NCBI GenBank assembly: GCA_009840715.1
Contig: VXNE01000100.1
Location: forward strand, 1-5,042
Reading direction: 5' to 3'
Length of the DNA: 5,042 bases
DNA from: Gammaproteobacteria bacterium
GTDB lineage: Bacteria > Pseudomonadota > Gammaproteobacteria > Pseudomonadales > Azotimanducaceae
The position numbers were made by a program, and so were the translations under genes. Each line of letters starts with the position of its first letter. Positions within the stretch are counted from its first letter, which is position 1. Positions 1 through 5,042 of this stretch are shown here, piece after piece. The notes under the pieces are model-generated. The model was not told where the DNA came from. It saw nothing but the letters and a program-made list of their open reading frames with translations, and did not search any database.

Positions 1-234
1 CGCGAGTGCCGTCGGCTCGACCGACACCTTGACGAACGCGACGAAGTTGATGCCCATCGCCCTCCCGTCGGTGACGGCGTCGAAACGGATCGCGCCCCCG
101 TTGAACAGCTTGCGCAGGCGTTGTCGCACCTGGCCCTCGGAGATCTCGAGGCGGCGCGCGACCTCCCGGTTGCTGAGCCGCCCGTCCCGCTGCAGGACGG
201 CCATGATGGCCTCGTCGGTGCCGTCGATTTTCAT
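1..234 (-). CDS. Lrp/AsnC-family transcriptional regulator, N-terminal part (cut by left window edge)
   Basis: The visible 78 residues are the N-terminal DNA-binding half of an Lrp/AsnC regulator. They begin MKIDGTDEAIMAVLQRDGRLSN. The winged helix-turn-helix spans about residues 5-50, with the turn and recognition helix at about 21-43 (SNREVARRLEISEGQVRQRL). The segment from residue 60 (MGINFVAFVKVSVEP) is the first strand of the ligand-binding RAM domain. The usual family length is about 150 residues, so roughly half lies beyond position 1. The ATG (234-232) overlaps the TGA (233-231) of the upstream regulator. I see no Shine-Dalgarno sequence in front of it, only CTGGTCTACCAGTC, so translation probably depends on reinitiation after the first gene. 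It differs from that neighbour at most positions, so this is not a recent duplication. It probably works with its partner, possibly as mixed oligomers (inference). Ligand and targets are unknown. Confidence 0.88.
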   Translation of the reverse strand, partial: MKIDGTDEAIMAVLQRDGRLSNREVARRLEISEGQVRQRLRKLFNGGAIRFDAVTDGRAMGINFVAFVKVSVEPTALA

Positions 235-734
235 GACTGGTAGACCAGCCGCGCGTAGCCCGTCTTGTACTTGCGGATGTCAATGGCGGTGTGCAGTTCC
301 ACCCGCGCCACTCCTTCCACCGCGGCGATCTCGTTCTCGAGCACCCCCAGCAGGTCTTCCCGGTCCACGGCGTTGAACACCAGCATGATCTCGGGCGTAC
401 CGAGGAGCAGGTTGACGCTCGTGGCCCGCTCGATCTCCACGAGGTCCGAAGCCACCCGCTCCACCGACCGCCCCACGACCGAGACCTCCGCGAAACACTG
501 CAGGTCGAAGCCCTTGCTGTAGAGATCGCGCCGCAGCAGCACGCGCAGGACCGACTCCTCCTGCAGCCGCCGGATGCGGTTGGCCACGGTCGCCTCGGAG
601 ATGGAGAGGTGCTTCGCGAGCCGCTTGTTGGGCATGCGGCCGTCGGTGCGCAGGTGCTCGATCAGCGCGCGGTCGATGTCGTCGAGACTTACTGGCACGT
701 CCCTGGAACGCCCCCCAACGGAACCACCCTTCAT
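231..734 (-). CDS. Lrp/AsnC-family transcriptional regulator, complete
   Basis: With the ATG at 734 this is a 167-residue protein. It has an N-terminal winged helix-turn-helix at about residues 18-64 (DDIDRALIEHL, then SISEATVANRIRRLQ as turn and recognition helix). A C-terminal RAM/AsnC ligand-sensing domain follows at about 75-150, including the strand-loop LLLGTPEIMLVF where the family usually has a G-x-(Y/F)-D-type motif. The start is uncertain. The open frame runs up to 875, but that part overlaps the divergent gene and does not look like Lrp. A GTG at 698 would give 155 residues, beginning just before LDDIDRALI as in typical Lrp proteins. Neither start has a good Shine-Dalgarno at ideal spacing. 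The gene is transcribed divergently from the amidohydrolase, and its stop overlaps the start of the next regulator. Lrp proteins usually regulate adjacent divergent genes and themselves, so the amidohydrolase promoter is its likely target (inference). Confidence 0.9.
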   Translation of the reverse strand: MKGGSVGGRSRDVPVSLDDIDRALIEHLRTDGRMPNKRLAKHLSISEATVANRIRRLQEESVLRVLLRRDLYSKGFDLQCFAEVSVVGRSVERVASDLVEIERATSVNLLLGTPEIMLVFNAVDREDLLGVLENEIAAVEGVARVELHTAIDIRKYKTGYARLVYQS

Positions 735-796
735 GGAAGCCGATTCCGACCCGAATGTACAGCGCCACTTCCCCTTTTTCGTACCAGCCGGCACCG

Positions 797-847
797 TTTT
801 GCGTTGACATGCCAACTTGACAAGGCGCAAACTCGAACAGCGATAGA
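797..847 (+). promoter_or_regulatory. Divergent intergenic operator/promoter for the amidohydrolase gene
   Basis: This is the AT-richest part of the 134-bp gap between the divergent regulator and the amidohydrolase. TTTGCG (798-803) and CGCAAA (826-831) form an inverted repeat with a 22-bp interior. Inside it are a near-perfect palindrome, TTGACATGCCAA (804-815), and an odd-length palindrome, CTTGACAAG (816-824). Two copies of the -35 consensus TTGACA lie at 804-809 and 817-822. No good -10 is evident: candidates for the second -35 are GCGATA (840-845, spacer 17) or GATAGA (842-847, spacer 19). The dyads are placed as expected for an Lrp-type operator overlapping the promoter. The bases are seen directly; the regulatory role is inferred. 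I could not pick out a promoter for the minus-strand regulators. Confidence 0.5.
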
Positions 848-850
848 ACC

Positions 851-860
851 GGGGGGAGGA
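851..860 (+). promoter_or_regulatory. Ribosome binding site of the amidohydrolase gene
   Basis: The purine run GGGGGGAGGA contains GGAGGA (855-860), 8 bases before the ATG at 869. This strong Shine-Dalgarno fixes the start and agrees with the family-typical N-terminus MTYDLVIRGGTVVDG. Confidence 0.8.
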
Positions 861-868
861 CCCGCGCG

Positions 869-2641
869 ATGACATACGATCTCGTAATCCGAGGCGGCAC
901 CGTGGTGGACGGCACGCGCCTGCCGAGGCTCCGCGCCGACGTCGGCATCACCGACGGGAAGGTCGCGAAGATCGGCCGTATCGGCCCCGGCGAGGGGGCG
1001 AAGGAACTGGACGCGACGGGCCTGGTGGTGGCCCCGGGATTCGTGGACCTGCATACACACTACGACGCGCAGATCCACTGGGACCCCTACTGCACCGTGT
1101 CCGGCTGGCACGGCGTCACTTCGCTCGTGCTCGGCAACTGCGGTTTCGGCTTCGCACCGGTGAAGCCGCAGGACCGCGACCGGGCGCTCCTGATGATGAC
1201 CCGTACCGAGCAGATCCCCTTCAACACCATGAAGGCGGGCATGCCCTGGGCGTGGGAGACCTTCCCGGAGTGGCTCGACAACCTGCAGCGCATCCCGAAG
1301 GGCGTGAACTGCGTGAGCTACGTGCCGGTCTCGCCGCTCATGGTGTACGTCATGGGCATGGAAGCCGCCAAGAGCCGCCCCGCCACCCCGGCGGAGCAGC
1401 GCGAGATGCAGCGCCTGCTGCACGAGGCGATGGACGCCGGAGCGTGCGGCTTCTCGGTGCAGCGCCTCGGCGCCAACTCGCTGCAGGCGGACCACGACGG
1501 CACGCCCATGCCGACGGACTGCATGGCCGACGAGGACGTGCTTGCCCTGGCCGACGTGCTCTGCGAACGGGACGAGGGCTTCATCCAGATCACCCAGGCC
1601 CAGGCCGGCAACCCGGTCACGGCCAGCCCCGAGGAGATCGCGAAGGACAAGCAGTTCCTCGAGACGCTGGCGGAACGATCGCAGCGCCCGGTGCTGCACA
1701 ACGCCATCGCCGTGGTGGACGCGTATCCGGACTCGCACAAGAAGTCGATCGAGTGGCTGCACGACTGCAACGCGCGGGGGCTGCGCATCTACGGGCAGGG
1801 CGCCACGGGCCGCATCTGGTTCGAGTACACGTTCGAGGACTGGAACCTCTACGACTTCAGCCCGCCGTGGAACCACGCGACCCAGGGCACCCACGAGGAG
1901 AAGCTCGCCAAGCTCTCCGACCCGGCGATCCGCCGGGCGATGAAGGACGACTATCCGAACTTCATGACCGTCGGCACGGGCGGCGCGCTCGAGACCATCA
2001 CCGTCAAGGAAGCGGAAGGGAATCTCGCGGGATACGTCGGCCGCACCATCGGTGAGATCGCCGAGACCGAGGGCAAGCACGTGGTCGACGCGATCCTCGA
2101 CATCGCGGTGGCGGGGGACCTCAAGCCGCTCTTCAAGACCGACAGCGCGGGCCCGAGCCTGACGAACCCGAAGGCCGTCTCCGAGATGATCTCGGATCCC
2201 TACATGATGGCCGGAGTGTCCGACGGCGGCGCCCACACGAAGTTCTTCAGCGCGGGCAGCTACACGACGGACCTCCTGATCTGGCTGGTGCGGGAGTCGC
2301 AGACCCTGTCCCTCGAGGAGGCGCACTACCACCTGTCCTACCTGCCCGCGCAGGCGGCCGGGTTCCTCGACAGGGGGTACCTGCGGGCCGGCGCCCCGGC
2401 GGACATCGTGGTGTACGACCTCGAGAACCTCAAGATCGTCCCGGAGGGCGGTCACGAGGTGGTGCAGGACTACCCCGCGGGTGAGTGGCGCCGGGTGCAG
2501 AAGGCCGAAGGCTACCGCTGGATCCTCGTCAACGGAGAAGTGACCTTCGAGGACGGCGAGGCCACCGGCGCGACGCCGGGCCAACTGCTGCGCAACCGGG
2601 AGATCGCCGAGACGACGCTCGGGCTTGCCGCCGGCGGATAG
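869..2641 (+). CDS. D-aminoacylase-type amidohydrolase (N-acyl-D-amino-acid deacylase family)
   Basis: A 590-residue cytoplasmic protein without signal peptide, of the amidohydrolase superfamily, D-aminoacylase/N-acyl-D-Asp/Glu deacylase branch. Members hydrolyse amide or related C-N bonds using one or two metal ions. The N-terminal beta-sandwich strand is YDLVIRGGTVVDGT (3-16). The barrel starts with GFVDLHTHYDAQ (57-68), giving metal ligands H62 and H64. GNCGFGFAP (89-97) supplies the family cysteine ligand C91. PVLHNAI (274-280) places H277 where the second barrel histidine is expected. SDGGAHT (451-457) supplies the catalytic aspartate D452. The C-terminus (ADIVVYDLENLKIV, then GYRWILVNGEVTFEDGEATGATPGQLL) is the family's closing sandwich. 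The expected His-x-Arg strand motif is not obvious; the likely position reads FIQITQAQ (238-245). Length exceeds the roughly 480 residues of classical D-aminoacylases but is common for this branch. Family assignment is firm; the substrate is not known. Confidence 0.9.
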   Translation: MTYDLVIRGGTVVDGTRLPRLRADVGITDGKVAKIGRIGPGEGAKELDATGLVVAPGFVDLHTHYDAQIHWDPYCTVSGWHGVTSLVLGNCGFGFAPVKPQDRDRALLMMTRTEQIPFNTMKAGMPWAWETFPEWLDNLQRIPKGVNCVSYVPVSPLMVYVMGMEAAKSRPATPAEQREMQRLLHEAMDAGACGFSVQRLGANSLQADHDGTPMPTDCMADEDVLALADVLCERDEGFIQITQAQAGNPVTASPEEIAKDKQFLETLAERSQRPVLHNAIAVVDAYPDSHKKSIEWLHDCNARGLRIYGQGATGRIWFEYTFEDWNLYDFSPPWNHATQGTHEEKLAKLSDPAIRRAMKDDYPNFMTVGTGGALETITVKEAEGNLAGYVGRTIGEIAETEGKHVVDAILDIAVAGDLKPLFKTDSAGPSLTNPKAVSEMISDPYMMAGVSDGGAHTKFFSAGSYTTDLLIWLVRESQTLSLEEAHYHLSYLPAQAAGFLDRGYLRAGAPADIVVYDLENLKIVPEGGHEVVQDYPAGEWRRVQKAEGYRWILVNGEVTFEDGEATGATPGQLLRNREIAETTLGLAAGG

Positions 2642-2692
2642 CGCCACCGGCCGCCCACCGACCGTGTGCGGCCGACGCTGCGTAGCATCTAC

Positions 2693-2726
2693 GGCCACCC
2701 CTGGAGCACGCGCTCCAGGGGTAGCC
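2693..2726 (+). terminator. Strong hairpin after the amidohydrolase gene, possible terminator
   Basis: ACCCCTGGAGC (2697-2707) pairs perfectly with GCTCCAGGGGT (2712-2722) across a four-base loop, ACGC. One mismatch further out, GGC (2693-2695) pairs with GCC (2724-2726), giving 14 of 15 pairs. The tail is only TGTT, so the T-run expected of a classic intrinsic terminator is poor. It lies 51 bases past the amidohydrolase stop and about 40 bases before the first SnoaL-like gene. It may be a terminator, a partial attenuator, or an mRNA-stabilising structure within one operon. The pairing is certain; the role is inferred. Confidence 0.5.
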
Positions 2727-2747
2727 TGTTCGCCCGCCTCACAAGTT

Positions 2748-3165
2748 TGACGGAAGGAGACGCGGCATGGGTGCGAGAGAAGCACGCAACCTGGAGCGTG
2801 CGCGTCACTGGGAGTGGACGTGGAACAACGACGTCATGCGCATGGTGGACGAGTGCTACGCGGAGGACTGCGAGGTCTCGGACATGCTGCTGGCCCGCAC
2901 GTTCCACGGGCGCGCGGAACTGCGGCTCATCGAGGAGCAGATGATGGACGTGGACGCCTCGCGCCGCATGACGGTCACGAAGATGGTGGCGAGCGGCGAC
3001 ACCGTGGCGCTCGAGGTCGACCTCCAGTGGGACGAGGGCCGGGCGCCCGTGGCCGGGGCGGCGTTCCTGACCTTCGACGACGACGGCATGATCGTCTCCG
3101 ACCACAGCTACAGCGTCGATCCCGTGGGGGCGGCGGAGCGGGACCCGCGCGACTGACGGGTCCGC
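2748..3165 (+). repeat. Tandem direct repeat, unit 1 (RBS, SnoaL-like gene and stop)
   Basis: First copy of a roughly 420-bp head-to-tail duplication whose second copy begins at 3169. Similarity starts about 19 bases before the ATG, including the ribosome binding site, and ends about 9 bases after the stop (CGGGTCCGC here against CGGATCCGC in unit 2). The offset between units is 421 bases up to the frameshift in unit 2 and 420 after it. No other indel separates them. Confidence 0.9.
2767..3156 (+). CDS. SnoaL/NTF2-like small protein, copy 1 (intact)
   Basis: A 129-residue protein with the cone-shaped NTF2-like (SnoaL, ketosteroid-isomerase-like) pattern. An N-terminal helical part, RHWEWTWNNDVMRMVDECYAEDCEVSDML (13-41), is followed by the GRAEL turn (48-52), a helix, and alternating strands (MTVTKMVASGDTVALEVDLQWD, 68-89; AAFLTFDDDGMIVSDHSY, 98-115). 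This fold serves isomerases, cyclases, hydratases and non-enzymatic binding proteins. D28, D34, D39 and H113 are polar residues that could line a pocket, but I cannot assign a catalytic set. There is no signal peptide or membrane segment. A ribosome binding site, AAGGAGA (2754-2760), lies 6 bases before the ATG. A diverged second copy starts 31 bases after this stop. The fold is inferred from sequence pattern; the reaction is unknown. Confidence 0.8.
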   Translation: MGAREARNLERARHWEWTWNNDVMRMVDECYAEDCEVSDMLLARTFHGRAELRLIEEQMMDVDASRRMTVTKMVASGDTVALEVDLQWDEGRAPVAGAAFLTFDDDGMIVSDHSYSVDPVGAAERDPRD

Positions 3166-3168
3166 GGC

Positions 3169-3585
3169 TAACGGAGGGAGAAGCGGCATGGGTGCCAGAG
3201 AAGAGCGCAACCTCGAACGCACGCGCCACTGGGAGTGGACGTGGAACCACGACGTGATGCGCATGGTGGACGAGTGCTACGCGGAGGACTGCGAAGTCAC
3301 GGACATGCTGCGGGCCCGCACGTTCGACGGCCGCGCGGACTGCGCCTCATCGAGCAGCAGGGGGTGGACGCCGACGCCACGCGCCGCATGGAGGTCACGA
3401 AGATGGTGGCGAGCGGCGACACCGTGGCGCTCGAGATGAACTCCATCTGGGACGAGGGCCGGGCGGTCGCGACGGCGGCGGTGGTCCTGACCTTCGACGA
3501 CGACGGCATGATCGTCTCCGACCACACCTACGGCATCGATCCCGTCGGAGCGGGGGAGCGGGACCCGCGCGACTGACGGATCCGC
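3169..3585 (+). repeat. Tandem direct repeat, unit 2
   Basis: Second copy of the duplicated unit, starting immediately after unit 1. Its own ribosome binding site, GGAGGGAG (3173-3180), is retained 7 bases before the ATG at 3188. By hand alignment the restored proteins agree at 103 of 129 positions (about 80%). Identity is patchy at DNA level: unbroken identical blocks of about 38-43 bases alternate with heavily changed patches. Confidence 0.88.
3188..3576 (+). pseudogene. SnoaL/NTF2-like small protein, copy 2, broken by a 1-bp deletion
   Basis: This tandem paralogue of the preceding gene keeps its ribosome binding site, start and stop but has lost one base. Codons 1-50 match copy 1 (MGAREERNLERTRHWEWTWN onward). 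At codon 51 copy 1 has GAACTG and this copy has GACTG, so one A is missing at about 3339. As written, translation continues out of frame and stops at TGA 3437-3439, giving an 83-residue product whose last third is not NTF2-like. Restoring the base gives a clean 129-residue protein ending in the same DPVGAGERDPRD-type tail at 3576. No other stop or indel is present and the distal half remains gene-like, so the lesion is either very recent or a sequencing/assembly error. I see no slippery heptamer at the site to suggest programmed frameshifting. If intact in the real genome, it would be a divergent sister enzyme or heteromer partner of copy 1. Confidence 0.82.
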
Positions 3586-3630
3586 CACTCCGCGCGGGCG
3601 GCTGCCGGCCGGTCCGAGGCCCTCCTGTCA

Positions 3631-3676
3631 TTTTGCGTTGACGCGCGGGCACGGTCGCGTTGCATTACGCCGTGCC
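3631..3676 (+). promoter_or_regulatory. Candidate promoter/operator of the TonB-dependent receptor gene
   Basis: The 145-bp gap after the second SnoaL copy contains TTTTGCGTTGAC (3631-3642), identical to 797-808 upstream of the amidohydrolase. It includes a near-consensus -35, TTGACG (3638-3643). A 17-bp spacer leads to TGCATT (3661-3666), with CATTAC (3663-3668) nearby, a weak -10. A perfect inverted repeat, GGCACGG (3648-3654) and CCGTGCC (3670-3676), brackets the presumed -10, with a shorter inner pair CGT/ACG. Such a dyad could be an operator or a leader hairpin. No convincing terminator for the SnoaL genes is visible in this gap, so read-through into the receptor is also possible. Confidence 0.42.
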
Positions 3677-3709
3677 ATGCAGGAGACTCCGTGCTTTGCG
3701 AACTTCGAT

Positions 3710-3717
3710 GGAGAGGG
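3710..3717 (+). promoter_or_regulatory. Ribosome binding site deciding the receptor start
   Basis: GGAGAGGG lies just before the overlapping ATGAATG. The ATG at 3718 is in another frame. The ATG at 3722 follows an in-frame TGA (3719-3721), so it is the first possible ATG of the receptor frame. GGAG (3710-3713) is 8 bases from it. Confidence 0.75.
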
Positions 3718-3721
3718 ATGA

Positions 3722-5042
3722 ATGACCGTTCATTTCGAGTCGCGCCGCACGCGGATCCGCGCCTTGCCGTGGTTGGTGGTCGGACTGTGTGGACTGACCA
3801 GCGCGGCAGTGGCCGAGGAGCAGCTTATCGAAGAGATCCTCGTCACCGCCGAGAAACGTGAGAGCACGCTGCAGGAGACGCCTGTGGCGATCACCGCGTT
3901 GACCACCGACATCGTTGAAGATCGGAACATCAACGATCTGCGAAAGGTCACGGCCATCGTGCCCAGCATGGTGTACAACTCGGCCAACGGCCAGGCTCAG
4001 ATCTACATGCGGGGTATCGGCACCGACGTCAATACCATCATGACCGAGCCCGGCGTCGCGATGTTCGTCGATGGCGTTTACATGGGCACGACCAGCGAGC
4101 AGGCGGCGACGTTCGAGAACGTGGAGCGCGTCGAGGTGCTGAGGGGGCCACAGGGGACCCTGTACGGCCGCAACAGCACGGGCGGCAACGTCAACGTGAT
4201 CACCAGGCTCCCGGGCGAAGAGCCCGAGTTCAGCGCGTCGCTGCTGTTCGGAGACTATGACCGCATGAGGGCGTCCGTTTCCGGCGGAGGGTCGCTGATC
4301 GAGGGCGTGCTCGCCGCACGCGTCTCGCTGGTGAAAGACACCGCCGACGGCTATCGCGAGAACGGGTTCAACGGGGACGACCTGGAGGATCGTGACATCT
4401 TCTCCGCCGCGTTGTCTGTCGTGTTTACCCCTTCCGAAACGTTCGAGTTGATCCTGCGCGGCGACTGGTCGGAGGAAAACCACGACAACCCCATATGGAT
4501 TTACGCCGAAGTCGTTCCCGGTTCCGGCCTCAATCCGGTGTTTTTCGGCGGGAATCCCGGCGACATCCCCAACAGGCCACGGCACAACGTTCCGACGGAC
4601 TACAGTCGTGAGTGGAACGGCCTGAGCGCTACCGTCAACTGGGACATCGGCGACGTGACGCTCAGGTCGATTACGGCGCGTCGCGAGACCGTCAATGACG
4701 GCTTCTTCGACAACGACGCAACGGACATCAGCTTCATCCACACGATTCAGAACCAGGAAAGCGAGATGTTCAGCCAGGAGTTCAACCTGCTCGGGACGCT
4801 GGGGGACAACCTGGAGTGGATCGTCGGCGCCTACTACTTCGACCAGGACACCATCGCCATGTTCGAGTTCGATCTGCCGATCCTGCAGCCGATCCTCGAA
4901 GGGGCCTTCGGCTTTCCGCCGGGCGGACTGGCCGATCCCAACGTGAACTTCCTCTACGGCGAGCGCCTCGCGGGTGGACCCGCCGCTATTCCCTTCCTGG
5001 ACTTCATCAACACCCAGGACACCGAGTCGCGGGCGTTCGTCG
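3722..5042 (+). CDS. TonB-dependent outer-membrane receptor, N-terminal part (cut by right window edge)
   Basis: The frame is open from the ATG to the window end, 440 codons without a stop. The family is usually 700-900 residues, so about half is present. A signal peptide, MTVHFESRRTRIRALPWLVV then GLCGLTSAAVA, has a likely cleavage after A31 (AVA|EE). The TonB-box-like segment is EEILVTAEKRE (37-47). The plug domain follows at about 50-162: LQETPVAITAL, MRGIGTDV (96-103), GVAMFVDGVYMGT (111-123), and the family hallmark VERVEVLRGPQGTLYGRNST (134-153) with GGNVNVITR after it. From about residue 168 the alternating strands of the beta-barrel begin (FSASLLFGDYDRMRASVSGG). It would import a ligand across the outer membrane using TonB-ExbB-ExbD energy. 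The plug resembles the large group of receptors for non-siderophore substrates, but the ligand cannot be read from sequence. Its neighbours suggest a substrate for the amidohydrolase (inference). Confidence 0.93.
   Translation, partial: MTVHFESRRTRIRALPWLVVGLCGLTSAAVAEEQLIEEILVTAEKRESTLQETPVAITALTTDIVEDRNINDLRKVTAIVPSMVYNSANGQAQIYMRGIGTDVNTIMTEPGVAMFVDGVYMGTTSEQAATFENVERVEVLRGPQGTLYGRNSTGGNVNVITRLPGEEPEFSASLLFGDYDRMRASVSGGGSLIEGVLAARVSLVKDTADGYRENGFNGDDLEDRDIFSAALSVVFTPSETFELILRGDWSEENHDNPIWIYAEVVPGSGLNPVFFGGNPGDIPNRPRHNVPTDYSREWNGLSATVNWDIGDVTLRSITARRETVNDGFFDNDATDISFIHTIQNQESEMFSQEFNLLGTLGDNLEWIVGAYYFDQDTIAMFEFDLPILQPILEGAFGFPPGGLADPNVNFLYGERLAGGPAAIPFLDFINTQDTESRAFV

Noticed and set aside
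1..734. The regulator pair as a two-subunit siroheme decarboxylase (which are also Lrp-like pairs)
   Set aside because: No haem-pathway genes are nearby, and both proteins have regular winged helix-turn-helix sequences and a divergent catabolic neighbour, which fit transcription factors better.
735..875. N-terminal extension of the complete Lrp regulator up to the ATG at 875
   Set aside because: The extra residues do not resemble Lrp proteins, would overlap the start of the divergent amidohydrolase, and cover its promoter and ribosome binding site.
1252..2055. A plus-strand open frame in another phase inside the amidohydrolase
   Set aside because: Arg/Gly/Ala-rich translation typical of a shifted frame in GC-rich DNA, with no motif and fully inside a well-supported gene.
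2648..2674. Two CGGCCG palindromes just after the amidohydrolase stop
   Set aside because: Short GC-only palindromes are expected by chance in this base composition, and no further conserved structure surrounds them.
731..2785. A long minus-strand open frame of 684 codons opposite the amidohydrolase
   Set aside because: It is antisense to a clear family protein, its translation is Arg/Val/His-rich low-complexity with no domain, and it is explained by high third-position GC leaving the opposite frame open.
3330..3345. Programmed ribosomal frameshifting in SnoaL copy 2
   Set aside because: No slippery heptamer or homopolymer run is at the site (GCGCGGACTGC), and the intact paralogue reads through without any shift, so a simple base deletion or sequencing error is the better explanation.
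3665..4741. A 358-codon minus-strand open frame opposite the TonB receptor
   Set aside because: The plus-strand frame has signal peptide, TonB box and plug hallmarks. The antisense translation shows no recognisable domain.

Overview
The window is high-GC, gene-dense DNA with strong third-position GC bias. It carries an outer-membrane TonB-dependent receptor with a signal peptide, so the source is Gram-negative. The gene mix (590-residue amidohydrolase, NTF2-like/SnoaL proteins, TonB receptor, Lrp/AsnC regulators) is typical of oligotrophic or environmental Proteobacteria, most likely Gammaproteobacteria. The taxon is inference only; there is no rRNA or other marker gene. Nothing seen points to phage, IS, CRISPR or tRNA.

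Layout. On the minus strand, positions 1-734 hold two consecutive Lrp/AsnC-family regulators. The upstream one is complete. The second is cut by the left window edge and begins inside the stop codon of the first (ATGA overlap). A 134-bp divergent intergenic region (735-868) with nested dyads separates them from the plus-strand genes. These are a D-aminoacylase-type metal-dependent amidohydrolase (869-2641), a strong hairpin (2693-2726), two tandem copies of a small NTF2/SnoaL-like gene (2767-3156 and 3188-3576), a short promoter-like region (3577-3721), and the 5' 440 codons of a TonB-dependent receptor that runs off the right edge (3722 onward).

How the genes may work together (inference). 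The receptor would import a scarce compound across the outer membrane. The cytoplasmic amidohydrolase would hydrolyse an amide or related C-N bond. The NTF2-like proteins could be small accessory enzymes (isomerase, cyclase or hydratase type) or binding proteins. The divergent Lrp pair is the obvious candidate regulator. A 12-bp word, TTTTGCGTTGAC, occurs upstream of both the amidohydrolase and the receptor and includes the candidate -35 of each, which suggests co-regulation. The substrate cannot be told from the sequence.

The most notable features are a tandem gene duplication whose second copy carries one single-base deletion in an otherwise intact frame, with patchy identity between copies; the translationally coupled regulator pair; and the shared promoter word. 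I see no clearly novel defence or mobile system here; the window looks like an accessory catabolic/uptake locus.
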